Assembly (NCBI GenBank): GCA_023382385.1
Contig: JAHDVH010000004.1
Location: forward strand, 124,001-188,000
DNA length: 64,000 nucleotides
Origin: a bacterium
GTDB lineage: Bacteria > Electryoneota > RPQS01
Reading direction: 5' to 3'
Made by a program: the position numbers and the translations under genes. Positions 37,216-45,360 of this stretch are shown here, piece after piece (within the stretch, counting starts at the first letter, position 1; each line of letters opens with the position of its first letter). The notes under the pieces are model-generated. The model ran no database searches, was not told the origin of the DNA, and worked only from the letters and a program-made list of their open reading frames with translations.

Positions 37216-40200
37216 TTAGAACTGGATATCCACCCAATATATCGCATGTGAGACTGCAACGGAGTCGGTGAAACTCAAGCCGTCCGTCGTCCCCAGAAGA
37301 AGCGGTTCAGCCGCAAACGACGCCACGCGCCAGACGCGATAGGCCTGCGCCAATTCACTGCCCTGCCAGCGGAGTGTGACCGTTGAACCGTCTGTTGCCA
37401 GAGTGAGGTTGCGCGGTTTGAGATGCAGCACGCGGTATTCGCTGGCTTCAATGCTCCCGTTGGGAATGCTTGCCGAGGGAATCTGTCCCTGCAGAGTTCC
37501 GCCGTTCGGGCTTTGATAGCGCGCGAGACACACAAAGACCGAATCGGGCGCATCGCTGAATTCCTCTGCGAGATTAAGCGATCCTTCCACAATGGTTCCT
37601 GACGAGGCGAGTGCAACGGAACCCTGAGCATCAAACCAGCCGCGCCACCCGTTGGACTCTTCATTGCCAATATACGCGCTCCATGCGGCAACTTGTCCGG
37701 ACTTTGCCCAAGGTGCGGCTTGAAGAGCCGATGGAGATTGGGCAACAAAGAGGAAGCGATCATAACCCGTGCCTTGCGCGCTCTCCGTTGCCAGATAGAG
37801 ATTTGAACCGTCATAATCGGCCCACAGATGCATGGCACCATCTGTTCCAATCTCCACCGACCCTGCGTCGCGCACGCCGTCCATGACAAAGCCGGGTGAT
37901 CCTGAAGGAATCACTGTGATGTGCCAATCCTGTCCGAAGTTGTTGTCCCAGTTTCCCAAGTTGTCGCGGAAAACAAAGTCCACAGATGTTGCGCCGGCAG
38001 GAGTATTATAGGTATATCTCCACGCACCAGCTTCTGTGTCAAAGATCATCTGCGGATCGGGAGTCAGGATGCCTTGCCAACCTGAGTGGCCGATGTGAAT
38101 ATAGACGGGATTTGAATTAGGCGGTAATGTGCCAAACGCGGCATCGTAGTAGATGGTCACGCTTGAACCACCTTCGGGAGTCTGCGGTTGCCACCAGACA
38201 CGATCGTCGCCGGTGCTTCCCTGCCCGGTTCCGACATACGTGTGATAGATGTCAGAACGTTTCGTATTGCCGGCGCTGTCCCACGCCTGTACAAAGTAGT
38301 CCAACAGCACTCCGCCGGAATCCGTGACTTCACCGTCAGTGAGATGATAGGTATATTGCTGCGCAATGCGCGACGGGAGTTCATCGAAAACGATATCACC
38401 GTAATTATACGGATTGCCTGCGGGGAAGTTTCTGCGGGTCATGGCGCGTGTTCTCCAGGAGGTTACCTCCGCACCGCCTGCATAGGTTTCGTTCTCAAAT
38501 GATGCGAGTGGATTCTCACCGTCGTTGTCCAAGCGGTAGTAAAGCGAACATGCTTCCACCCCGCTGTAGTCAGCGACAAATGTCCAGACGCGAAAATCGC
38601 GAGGATTCTGAACTTGTTGATAGCCGTGCAGCGGACCGAACCCAAGCTCGCCCGGATTGTGCGGCCACTGTTGAAGTGTCCAGATAGTAGGAGGAGTCGC
38701 GTCCGCCGCGCCGCCGATGACTTGCTCTGCGTGCTCGAGCGCCGCGTTGCACGCGACGACGGGTTTCATCTCCATGTCGAGTGTCGTGCCGTAATACATG
38801 TAGCCGGAGTTTAATGACCCGAGAAGAAAGTGCCACGCGAGATCAAGCGATGTCGGAGGGTTCGTGCGCGGATTCTGAATTGCGGGAATGTATGACGGGC
38901 CGGAAATGTCTTCAGCAGTCAGCACCACATTGGTTGCGGCCGTAATCACCGCCCAATTGTGCGCATCAATCGCCCAGCCGTTGTCAATATCTATTTGTCC
39001 GATTGCCGAGTGCGGCGGCCACATCCAGTTGGGAAAGTCGGGATCTCCGAAATCACCATCGGCATTAATCCATGCACCGTCTTCGACGTGAACGATGTCA
39101 CTCAGCGCAGGAGCATGGTCGGCCAGATACTCCGGCACGGTGGTAGGTTCATAGCCGCGCGCGACCGCCTGACTTGTGAACTGCGACACACTTTGCATAT
39201 AGTATGAGTAACCGCCCCCGAACGCATTGTCGCCATCGTGACCAAGCGTAACGAGCATCGGTTGAGTGGGATCGTTCCAACCCGCAATGAGGTCAATGTC
39301 ATCGGGGTTATACATTTGATAGCCGTCCTGCCAGCTCATCGACATCGCGACGGGAATCACGACTATCGTGTCGGCAAGTCCGGTGTAGGCATCCACGTGG
39401 ATCGCGCGATGCGGCTGAAACGCGAAGGGCACGGCATCCGTCGGCGAACAACCGCGCGAAATCGTTTGAGTGCGCCAGTTGTTTTGCGGGGGGTTCAATT
39501 GATCTGCGCGATTCGGCGGATTGCAGTTCTCCCCTCCGGTGCCGAGTGTCAAAGAGAAATTGCTGCAGGCGCGGGAAAGATGCGTGGAAGCGATGAACGT
39601 CCATTCGAGTCCGCAGTCGCGCAGAACCGGAATAATTCGTTGACTGAATGCAATCTCCGGTGGGAAGAATCCTTTGCTTTGAGGAGGTGACGCCCCCCAG
39701 ACGGTTGCATAGACGTTCTGATAGATTTGAATGTCTTTCTTGAGAACTTCCGAATCTATCAGCGGCGCGAAGCTGTGATGATAGGAAATCACCGTCATCT
39801 CGAGTCGAGGATTGCCGCCGGTAGTCATCCAGTTCCGCGCAGTTTGAAAGTGTGAGTTCCATGCCGCCGTGTAGCCGCCGAAGTTCGTTGCGGCAAGGCT
39901 TGCCACATTGCGAATCAGCCCACCGGAGTAAGTCACTTGTGCTCCGGCATCCACTCCGCTCATAGTGGCTATTGAGTTCTTGGGGCGATCTTGATAGGCC
40001 GCAATTCTGTCGGCGACTGTGAAGATTCCCGCGACATCATTTTCCGGATGCGTGGCTCCTGCGTTGCGCCGCCAGATGGACTCCATCGCCGTTTCGTAGC
40101 CCGAACCGTAACTCGTCGGAGCGGGCCAGTAGATCGGCTGCTCAAGGTGCCAAAGATAGGTCGTGTGCACCGGCGCGGCAAACGCGGCGGAATACAAAAT

Positions 40201-40245
40201 CATCCATGCGAAAGTCAAAACATGCAGCAAGCGAGCGCGAGACAT
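37216..40245 (-). CDS. Exported GH57 protein (HLEQP subtype) with CBM25/26-like module
   Basis: A 1009-residue exported protein (signal peptide 1-~23, LYSAAFA). GH57 regions: WHLEQPIYW where most members have HxHQP; predicted nucleophile Glu197 in GFFPPEIAFS; acid/base Asp337 in LGHDGDNAFGG. Residues ~685-790 hold a CBM25/26-like module (WWQPQTPEGGSSVTIYYDAA ... NWDNNFGQDWHI) related to the twin modules of the GH13 amylase at 17303. A DOMON-like domain (~800-930) and a short Ig/FN3-like end follow (VTLRWQGSELAQAYRVWRV). The substrate is probably starch or glycogen. It lies 12 bp downstream of the symporter gene. Region-1 His to Glu is unusual but sits outside the catalytic pair. Confidence 0.75.
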   Translation of the reverse strand: MSRARLLHVLTFAWMILYSAAFAAPVHTTYLWHLEQPIYWPAPTSYGSGYETAMESIWRRNAGATHPENDVAGIFTVADRIAAYQDRPKNSIATMSGVDAGAQVTYSGGLIRNVASLAATNFGGYTAAWNSHFQTARNWMTTGGNPRLEMTVISYHHSFAPLIDSEVLKKDIQIYQNVYATVWGASPPQSKGFFPPEIAFSQRIIPVLRDCGLEWTFIASTHLSRACSNFSLTLGTGGENCNPPNRADQLNPPQNNWRTQTISRGCSPTDAVPFAFQPHRAIHVDAYTGLADTIVVIPVAMSMSWQDGYQMYNPDDIDLIAGWNDPTQPMLVTLGHDGDNAFGGGYSYYMQSVSQFTSQAVARGYEPTTVPEYLADHAPALSDIVHVEDGAWINADGDFGDPDFPNWMWPPHSAIGQIDIDNGWAIDAHNWAVITAATNVVLTAEDISGPSYIPAIQNPRTNPPTSLDLAWHFLLGSLNSGYMYYGTTLDMEMKPVVACNAALEHAEQVIGGAADATPPTIWTLQQWPHNPGELGFGPLHGYQQVQNPRDFRVWTFVADYSGVEACSLYYRLDNDGENPLASFENETYAGGAEVTSWRTRAMTRRNFPAGNPYNYGDIVFDELPSRIAQQYTYHLTDGEVTDSGGVLLDYFVQAWDSAGNTKRSDIYHTYVGTGQGSTGDDRVWWQPQTPEGGSSVTIYYDAAFGTLPPNSNPVYIHIGHSGWQGILTPDPQMIFDTEAGAWRYTYNTPAGATSVDFVFRDNLGNWDNNFGQDWHITVIPSGSPGFVMDGVRDAGSVEIGTDGAMHLWADYDGSNLYLATESAQGTGYDRFLFVAQSPSALQAAPWAKSGQVAAWSAYIGNEESNGWRGWFDAQGSVALASSGTIVEGSLNLAEEFSDAPDSVFVCLARYQSPNGGTLQGQIPSASIPNGSIEASEYRVLHLKPRNLTLATDGSTVTLRWQGSELAQAYRVWRVASFAAEPLLLGTTDGLSFTDSVAVSHAIYWVDIQF

Positions 40246-40257
40246 ACAATCAATCCT

Positions 40258-41859
40258 TTAGAAGAACAGGCCCCAAAGCAACAACACGAGTGAAACAAGC
40301 AACACGCTCCAGCCGATATTCAACCGATGCAACCTGGGGTCGGCGGTCTTCCTATCGGCAAGGGGAGTGTATTTGAACGTCAGTCCCGACAGAGAAGACA
40401 TGCCGGGCGCAGGTGTGGAAAGACTTACAGCAATCAGCACAATCGAACAGATGATGAACAGAAACGTTGCAAAATGCAGGAAGTTCATTTCCACCATCCA
40501 GCGCAGCGGGCCTTCGGCCAAAGCAGTCTGCTTGTGAATCAGCTCTCCAATCAGGCGGGTTGCGCCAAGCACGAGGCCGGTAAGCAACGCAGCAATCGCA
40601 CCTTTGCCGTTGGCGCGCGGCCATAGCAAGCCGAAAATGAATACGGCCGCAATCGGAGGGCTGATGTAGGCTTGCACGCTCTGCAGGTAGACGTAGAGCT
40701 GTGACGAGATTACCTTGATGAACGGCACCCAGAGAATGCCAAGCAGAACCACCACTCCGGTGGCAACTCTACCGACGGTGACCAGCCGCTTTTCAGGAGT
40801 ATCCGGTCTAATCTTCTTATAGATGTCCATTGTGAAAAGTGTGGACGCACTATTGAAGCACGACGCCAGCGAGGACATTAACGCGGCGAGCAAACTGGCA
40901 ATCACGATTCCTTTCACGCCAGCCGGAAGCAGGCGCGAGACCATTTCAGGATAGGCCTGATCACCTGCGACCTCAGGATAGAGCGCATGCGCAATAACGC
41001 CGGGGAGAACCAGAATGAAAACCGGCAGGATTTTCAGGTAGCCTGCGAAGATCGCGCCGCTGCGAGCCTGCTCCAAACCTCGCGCGCTCAACACGCGCTG
41101 CACGATATACTGATCCGTGCACCAATACCATATCCCGAGGATCGGCGCGCCGAAGACAATTCCCGTCCACGGAAAGTCGGGATGATCCATGGCTTTGAAC
41201 ATACTCCAGTACTCAGGAGGCGTGGAGGCGACGAGATTATCCCACCCGCCGACTTCACTCAATCCGAGCAGCGTGAGTGTCAACGCTCCGCCAATCAGAA
41301 CTACCGCCTGCACAAGCTCGGTGTAGATGACGGCTGTCAATCCGCCGATCACGGTATAGATGCCGGTGGCGACGACCATGACAATTGCGGACGTGTAGAT
41401 GTCCCAACCGAGCAGGACATTCAAAAGGAGCGAACCTGCCAGCAACGTGACGGATACTTTGGTCAACACATAGGCGACGATCGAGACGCCGGTCAAATAC
41501 CAACGACTTGCGGCATCGTAGCGGCGTTCGAGAAACTCGGGCATCGTGAAAACCTGCGAACGCAAATAGAACGGGGCGAAGACCCAACCGAGCAGGAGGA
41601 CGATGAGACAGGCGAGCCATTCGAAATGTCCGACGGCCAAGCCGCCTGCAGCTCCTGAGCCTGCCAGTCCGACGAAGTGCTCACTTGAAATGTTGGTCGC
41701 GAAAAGGGACGCACCGATCGCAAACCACCCGACATTTCGGCCCGCAAGAAAGTAGCCTGTCGTATCCGACTTCCGACGGCGGGCGAAGTAGATTCCCACC
41801 GAAAACACCGCCGCGAAGTAGATGACGATGATGATGAGGTCCAGCGTGGAAAGGCTCAT
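40258..41859 (-). CDS. Sodium/solute symporter (SSS family), probably sugar
   Basis: A 533-residue inner-membrane protein with about 14 hydrophobic segments, the size of vSGLT. SSS signatures include GYFLAGRNVGWFAIGASLFATNISSEHFVGLAGSGAA near the N-terminus and GIVIASLLAALMSSLASCFNSASTLFTMDIYKK in the middle, where the Ser residues lie at the Na2-site position of the family. It probably imports the glucose or short sugars released by the neighbouring GH31 alpha-glucosidase (11 bp upstream in the operon) and the GH57/GH13 enzymes downstream. The substrate is inferred from context. Confidence 0.85.
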   Translation of the reverse strand: MSLSTLDLIIIVIYFAAVFSVGIYFARRRKSDTTGYFLAGRNVGWFAIGASLFATNISSEHFVGLAGSGAAGGLAVGHFEWLACLIVLLLGWVFAPFYLRSQVFTMPEFLERRYDAASRWYLTGVSIVAYVLTKVSVTLLAGSLLLNVLLGWDIYTSAIVMVVATGIYTVIGGLTAVIYTELVQAVVLIGGALTLTLLGLSEVGGWDNLVASTPPEYWSMFKAMDHPDFPWTGIVFGAPILGIWYWCTDQYIVQRVLSARGLEQARSGAIFAGYLKILPVFILVLPGVIAHALYPEVAGDQAYPEMVSRLLPAGVKGIVIASLLAALMSSLASCFNSASTLFTMDIYKKIRPDTPEKRLVTVGRVATGVVVLLGILWVPFIKVISSQLYVYLQSVQAYISPPIAAVFIFGLLWPRANGKGAIAALLTGLVLGATRLIGELIHKQTALAEGPLRWMVEMNFLHFATFLFIICSIVLIAVSLSTPAPGMSSLSGLTFKYTPLADRKTADPRLHRLNIGWSVLLVSLVLLLWGLFF

Positions 41860-41870
41860 ATGCTTTGTCT

Positions 41871-44318
41871 CTATTCAAAGAACTCGAACGATTGGAAGCT
41901 GAATTCGGAGGCCAGGTCAATTTCGAGACGGCGACGATCCGGATCAAAACTGATGCGGGAGTCATTCAGGGAAATCGCCGCGCCATTCAAGCGCAAAACA
42001 TCGGGTGCTGCGGCAACGCCATGAAAGACAATCGTCAATGAGCGATCGGGCAAGGTGTAACCGTTTGCGGCGACACGTCGCGAAATCCGATGCGATTTCT
42101 TCTGCGCAAGATATTCGTACAAGGTTTCCCGAAACTTGCCATTCCTGAAGTCAAAGCTCCTGCCGTCATCTTCGATGAGGGTATGTGTAGACTGCAAGAG
42201 CGTATCTGTCTTCCCTGTTGATCCATAAACGTCAACTATCAATTGCTGAACGGCCCTCTGGTCGGCGAAGTCCTGCGCGTCCCGTCGAATCACAATTGAG
42301 CCTTCGCGCACGAACATCGGGAGCCAATCAAGATGTGCGTCAACGATCACCTCCTGCTTTCCCTCGTATACGCGATCTGTATTTCCATACACCCAGCGGC
42401 CTGCGGGAAGATAGACTTTCTTGGTATACTGTTTTTCACGTGTGACGGGAGCAACGAGAATATTTGATCCGAGCATGAACTGCTGCTGATAGCCCCAGTC
42501 GTAACACATGGGGTCATCCTGAAATTCGTAGAACATCGGTCGCCAGATGGGGTCACCGCTCACACTCGACTGATAGAAGAGAGTGTAGAGATACGGCAGC
42601 AATTCATAGCGGAGTTTGATGAATTTGCGGCTGATGTCTTCGATGTTTTCACCGAACGACCACGGTTCCTGATCGGGTGAACCGTAGTGCGTGTGTGTGC
42701 GGCAGAAGGGCGAGACCGCTCCCACTTGGATCCAACGCGCAAAGAGTTCCGGTGACGGCGTTCCGATAAATCCTCCGATGTCCATTCCGACAAAGGGCTG
42801 ACCGGAGAGTCCCATGCCGAGCATCATGCGAATGCCGAGTTCAAGATGATCTTCGGAGGCGACATTATCTCCCGTCCATGCGGCGGAGTATTTTTGCATG
42901 CCGGCGAAGCCTGCGCGCGTCAGAATGAAGGGGCGTTCGTTCGGGTAGGCCCTTAACAGCTCGTCGCGAGTGGCTTGCGCCATATGCAGCGCGTAGAGAT
43001 TGTGCATCTTCTTGTGCGAAGAGTTGCGGCCGCTGTCGTCGAAGACGGTCTCCAGAGGAAAGGCTTGACCCCAACAGGCAGGCTCATTCATGTCGTTCCA
43101 GAATCCGCGAAGCCCAAGCTTGCGAAGATCCGCGATGTGTTTTCCCCACCAACTCCGCGTCTTGGGTCTTGAGAAGTCAGGAAAGTAGGATGGTCCGGGC
43201 CAAACTTCGCCGACGTGCACGGTGCCGTCAGGGAATCTGACGAAGTGATTGTCCGCGAGACCTTCGCGAGCAATTTTATACTCCCAGTCCGCTTTGACGC
43301 CCGGATCGATAATCGGGACGATCTTGAATCCGGTTTTGGCAAGGTCATCAACCATCTTCTGCGGCTGCGGGAAGCGTGTGCTGTCCCACGTGAAGACACG
43401 GTAGCCGTCCATGTAATGAATATCAAGATAGATGACGTCGCAGGGAATGTCTTTTTCGCGGAAGGTCTGTGCGATGCGGCGCACTTCGGTTTCAGGGTAA
43501 TAGCTCCAGCGACATTGCTGATAGCCCAGCGCCCAGAGCGGCGGTAACTCTATTTTGCCGGTGAGATCCGAGAAGCGGCGCACGACGTCGCGAATTGTGG
43601 GGCCGTAGATGAAGAAGTAATCCAGAGGGCCGTCTTCCGCGGAGAAGGAAGAGTAACGCTGCTGGCCTGCACCGAAATTGAATTTTGTGCGATAGGAGTT
43701 GTTGAAGTAGATGCCGTAGGCGATTCCATCGCGCACTCCGATATAGAACGGAACGGATTGGTAAAGCGGATCAGTGTTGTCCTGATAGGCGGGGATGTCG
43801 CTGTTCCACATCTGGAGTTCACGGCCACGCTTGTCGAGTCCTCCTCCCTTCAGGCCGAGTCCGAAGAATTTTTCACCCAGAGCAAGCTGCTTCCATGTGC
43901 GGACTTCATTGCCGTCCCAGCCGTAGGCCATAGTGGAGTCATCGCGGAGAATGATTGCTCCAGCGCCGTCTGAGATTGTCATGCGTGAGTTCGCGCGGTC
44001 GATGGTCCAAGCAATCGCGGACGAGTGCATACTAATCCGGTCTTGCGATTCAGACACTACTGTTTCCCATGTTTGCGAATTGGCGGCAATCAGGAAGTTC
44101 GCGTCGAGCGCATCATATAATAGCGGCTCCGGATCATTCGGACGCACCAAAGTTACTCGAAGAATTTCTGCGGTCTGGAATTGTACGTGCAATTCTCCTC
44201 CATCGCAGAGGATGACTGCGCCGCGATCAGCGGTTTGCCAGCCAGTAACTTGACCGAGGAAAGAGTAGTTTGCGAAGGAGGCTAAGGGGAGCAGGATGGC
44301 GAGCAGGCGGAGGAGCAT
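41871..44318 (-). CDS. GH31 alpha-glucosidase, exported
   Basis: An 815-residue enzyme with a signal peptide (MLLRLLAILLPLASFANYS). It has the galactose-mutarotase-like N-terminal domain of GH31 (FFGLGLKGGGLDKRGRELQMWNSD), then the catalytic barrel from PPLWALGYQQCRWSYYPE, with nucleophile Asp409 in FWNDMNEP, acid/base Asp484 in AAWTGDNVASEDH, and RTHTHYGSPDQEPW. The C-terminal beta domains contain APVTREKQYTKKVYLPAG. It should release glucose from the non-reducing ends of maltodextrins, or isomaltose/xylose-type ends. First gene of the minus-strand half; the ATG at 44318 is chosen because it opens the signal peptide, while the frame runs 21 codons further up without a good ribosome site. Confidence 0.9.
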   Translation of the reverse strand: MLLRLLAILLPLASFANYSFLGQVTGWQTADRGAVILCDGGELHVQFQTAEILRVTLVRPNDPEPLLYDALDANFLIAANSQTWETVVSESQDRISMHSSAIAWTIDRANSRMTISDGAGAIILRDDSTMAYGWDGNEVRTWKQLALGEKFFGLGLKGGGLDKRGRELQMWNSDIPAYQDNTDPLYQSVPFYIGVRDGIAYGIYFNNSYRTKFNFGAGQQRYSSFSAEDGPLDYFFIYGPTIRDVVRRFSDLTGKIELPPLWALGYQQCRWSYYPETEVRRIAQTFREKDIPCDVIYLDIHYMDGYRVFTWDSTRFPQPQKMVDDLAKTGFKIVPIIDPGVKADWEYKIAREGLADNHFVRFPDGTVHVGEVWPGPSYFPDFSRPKTRSWWGKHIADLRKLGLRGFWNDMNEPACWGQAFPLETVFDDSGRNSSHKKMHNLYALHMAQATRDELLRAYPNERPFILTRAGFAGMQKYSAAWTGDNVASEDHLELGIRMMLGMGLSGQPFVGMDIGGFIGTPSPELFARWIQVGAVSPFCRTHTHYGSPDQEPWSFGENIEDISRKFIKLRYELLPYLYTLFYQSSVSGDPIWRPMFYEFQDDPMCYDWGYQQQFMLGSNILVAPVTREKQYTKKVYLPAGRWVYGNTDRVYEGKQEVIVDAHLDWLPMFVREGSIVIRRDAQDFADQRAVQQLIVDVYGSTGKTDTLLQSTHTLIEDDGRSFDFRNGKFRETLYEYLAQKKSHRISRRVAANGYTLPDRSLTIVFHGVAAAPDVLRLNGAAISLNDSRISFDPDRRRLEIDLASEFSFQSFEFFE

Positions 44319-44460
44319 AGGTGGCCCTGGAGAAAGGTGTGCGGAACACCTTAATTTACGAAATGTTGGGCCAGTGCTCAAGACGAAACAACGGAAGCCG
44401 GGCAGGCTTGGTTGTTCTTATGTTCAACGCATCAGATACCGTAAAGTTCCCGAAAAGCGA

Positions 44461-44493
44461 AACCCCTGTTCAGCAAGAGCTTAGCAGGGGCTT
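44461..44493 (-). terminator. Candidate terminator of the RND/ArsR operon
   Basis: Read on the minus strand, AAGCCCCTG pairs with CAGGGGTT across a 16-base loop and is followed by TCGCTTTTCG. It lies about 40 bp beyond the ArsR stop and before the GH31 gene. The long loop lowers confidence. Confidence 0.45.
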
Positions 44494-44531
44494 GATGAAG
44501 CGTGCGCATGTCCCGGGGAAGAGGGCACGCG

Positions 44532-44852
44532 CTACTTCATGGCTTTCCTCTCAATTGAACTGCAAACGGAATCGCAGACGGAATTTACAACAGGATCCGT
44601 CACGTGATAGAGTCGGCTTTGCTTATCCGTCCGAGATTCGACCAGACCGGCGGCTTTGAGAATAGCCAAGTGTTTGGACACGTTGGCCTGACTGCACCCG
44701 AGCACGTCCACCAGTTCGCTAACAGAGAACTCCCGCTGTCTGAGATAGTATAGAATTCTCAGGCGCATGGGATCCCCCATCGCCTTTAACATCGTGGCGA
44801 TGTGTGAGACCATTTCCAAAGTCGGAACCTTCTGATTTGTTTGCGCAGTCAT
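44532..44852 (-). CDS. ArsR/SmtB-family transcriptional regulator
   Basis: A 106-residue winged-helix repressor: ATMLKAMGDPMRLRILYYLRQREFSVSELVDVLGCSQANVSKHLAILKAAGLVESR is the canonical fold, ending with a Cys-containing C-terminus (CDSVCSSIERK). The Cys in VLGCSQ and the C-terminal Cys pair could bind a thiophilic metal or sense sulfur or redox state, as in some family members. It is the last gene of the TolC-adaptor-pump-DUF2892-PII-like operon and probably represses it at the palindrome 51090-51103. The ligand is unknown. Confidence 0.88.
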   Translation of the reverse strand: MTAQTNQKVPTLEMVSHIATMLKAMGDPMRLRILYYLRQREFSVSELVDVLGCSQANVSKHLAILKAAGLVESRTDKQSRLYHVTDPVVNSVCDSVCSSIERKAMK

Positions 44853-44862
44853 GTTTTTTGGA

Positions 44863-45147
44863 TTAGATGGCGGAGACGACCGGCCAATATACGCACGACA
44901 GATGACAATTACATTCTTTGGCGTAGGTGTTCAGAATTTCGACAATTCTTGCGCGTAACTCTGAATCCACGACAGTCATCAGGATCACTGATGTTTTAGG
45001 ATGGACGGCACTACCCATGCGAGGGCCGCTCGTGCCGACACCATGTGCATCAGCGATTTCCGTGAATCCGGGAACGCCCTGTTTCTGCAAGAGCAGGGCG
45101 ATCTCTTCGCGCATTTCGGCCTTGGCAAAGACGACGAGCATTTCCAT
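44863..45147 (-). CDS. PII-like small protein (DUF3240-type)
   Basis: A 94-residue protein with the ferredoxin-like pattern of PII/CutA relatives: MEMLVVFAKAEMREEIALLLQKQG, then GTSGPRMGSAVHP in the T-loop position, and LRARIVEILNTYAKECN. PII-like proteins next to RND metal-efflux pumps (DUF3240 type) are known, though their role is not settled; nucleotide or metal sensing is the usual guess. It is 10 bp from arsR-type and 9 bp from the DUF2892 gene. Two Cys residues (CNCHLSC includes three) near the C-terminus suggest metal or redox binding. Confidence 0.65.
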   Translation of the reverse strand: MEMLVVFAKAEMREEIALLLQKQGVPGFTEIADAHGVGTSGPRMGSAVHPKTSVILMTVVDSELRARIVEILNTYAKECNCHLSCVYWPVVSAI

Positions 45148-45156
45148 TTGAGAACC

Positions 45157-45345
45157 TTAGGGTTTGAGACCGAGTTTGCGGAAGATAGTGATCGCGGGGC
45201 ACCATTTGCTGAACGATGACTGTATGAGATTCAAAGCCACGAACGCAGTTAAGAGCATCCACCATTGATTCACCCACATCGTCAGCGCGAGGCTCAAAAG
45301 AATCATGAAACCCGCCAACAGCCTAACAGCTTCTTCGACACGCAT
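45157..45345 (-). CDS. DUF2892 / YgaP-type transmembrane protein
   Basis: A 62-residue membrane protein: RVEEAVRLLAGFMILLSLALTM and WWMLLTAFVALNLIQSSF are two TM segments, then FSKWCPAITIFRKLGLK, the conserved WCP-x-P/I-type tail of DUF2892. Such domains are known from YgaP, where they follow a rhodanese domain, and from sulfur- and metal-linked clusters. A rhodanese partner is not present here. It is 15 bp downstream of the RND pump gene and 9 bp before the PII-like gene. Confidence 0.8.
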   Translation of the reverse strand: MRVEEAVRLLAGFMILLSLALTMWVNQWWMLLTAFVALNLIQSSFSKWCPAITIFRKLGLKP

Positions 45346-45360
45346 GTTATTACTCCTGCC

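Noticed and set aside
44863-45147. CutA1-type divalent-cation tolerance protein
   Set aside because: Size and fold are similar, but the GTSG-x-MGSAVHP stretch fits a PII-like loop better and CutA signature residues were not found.
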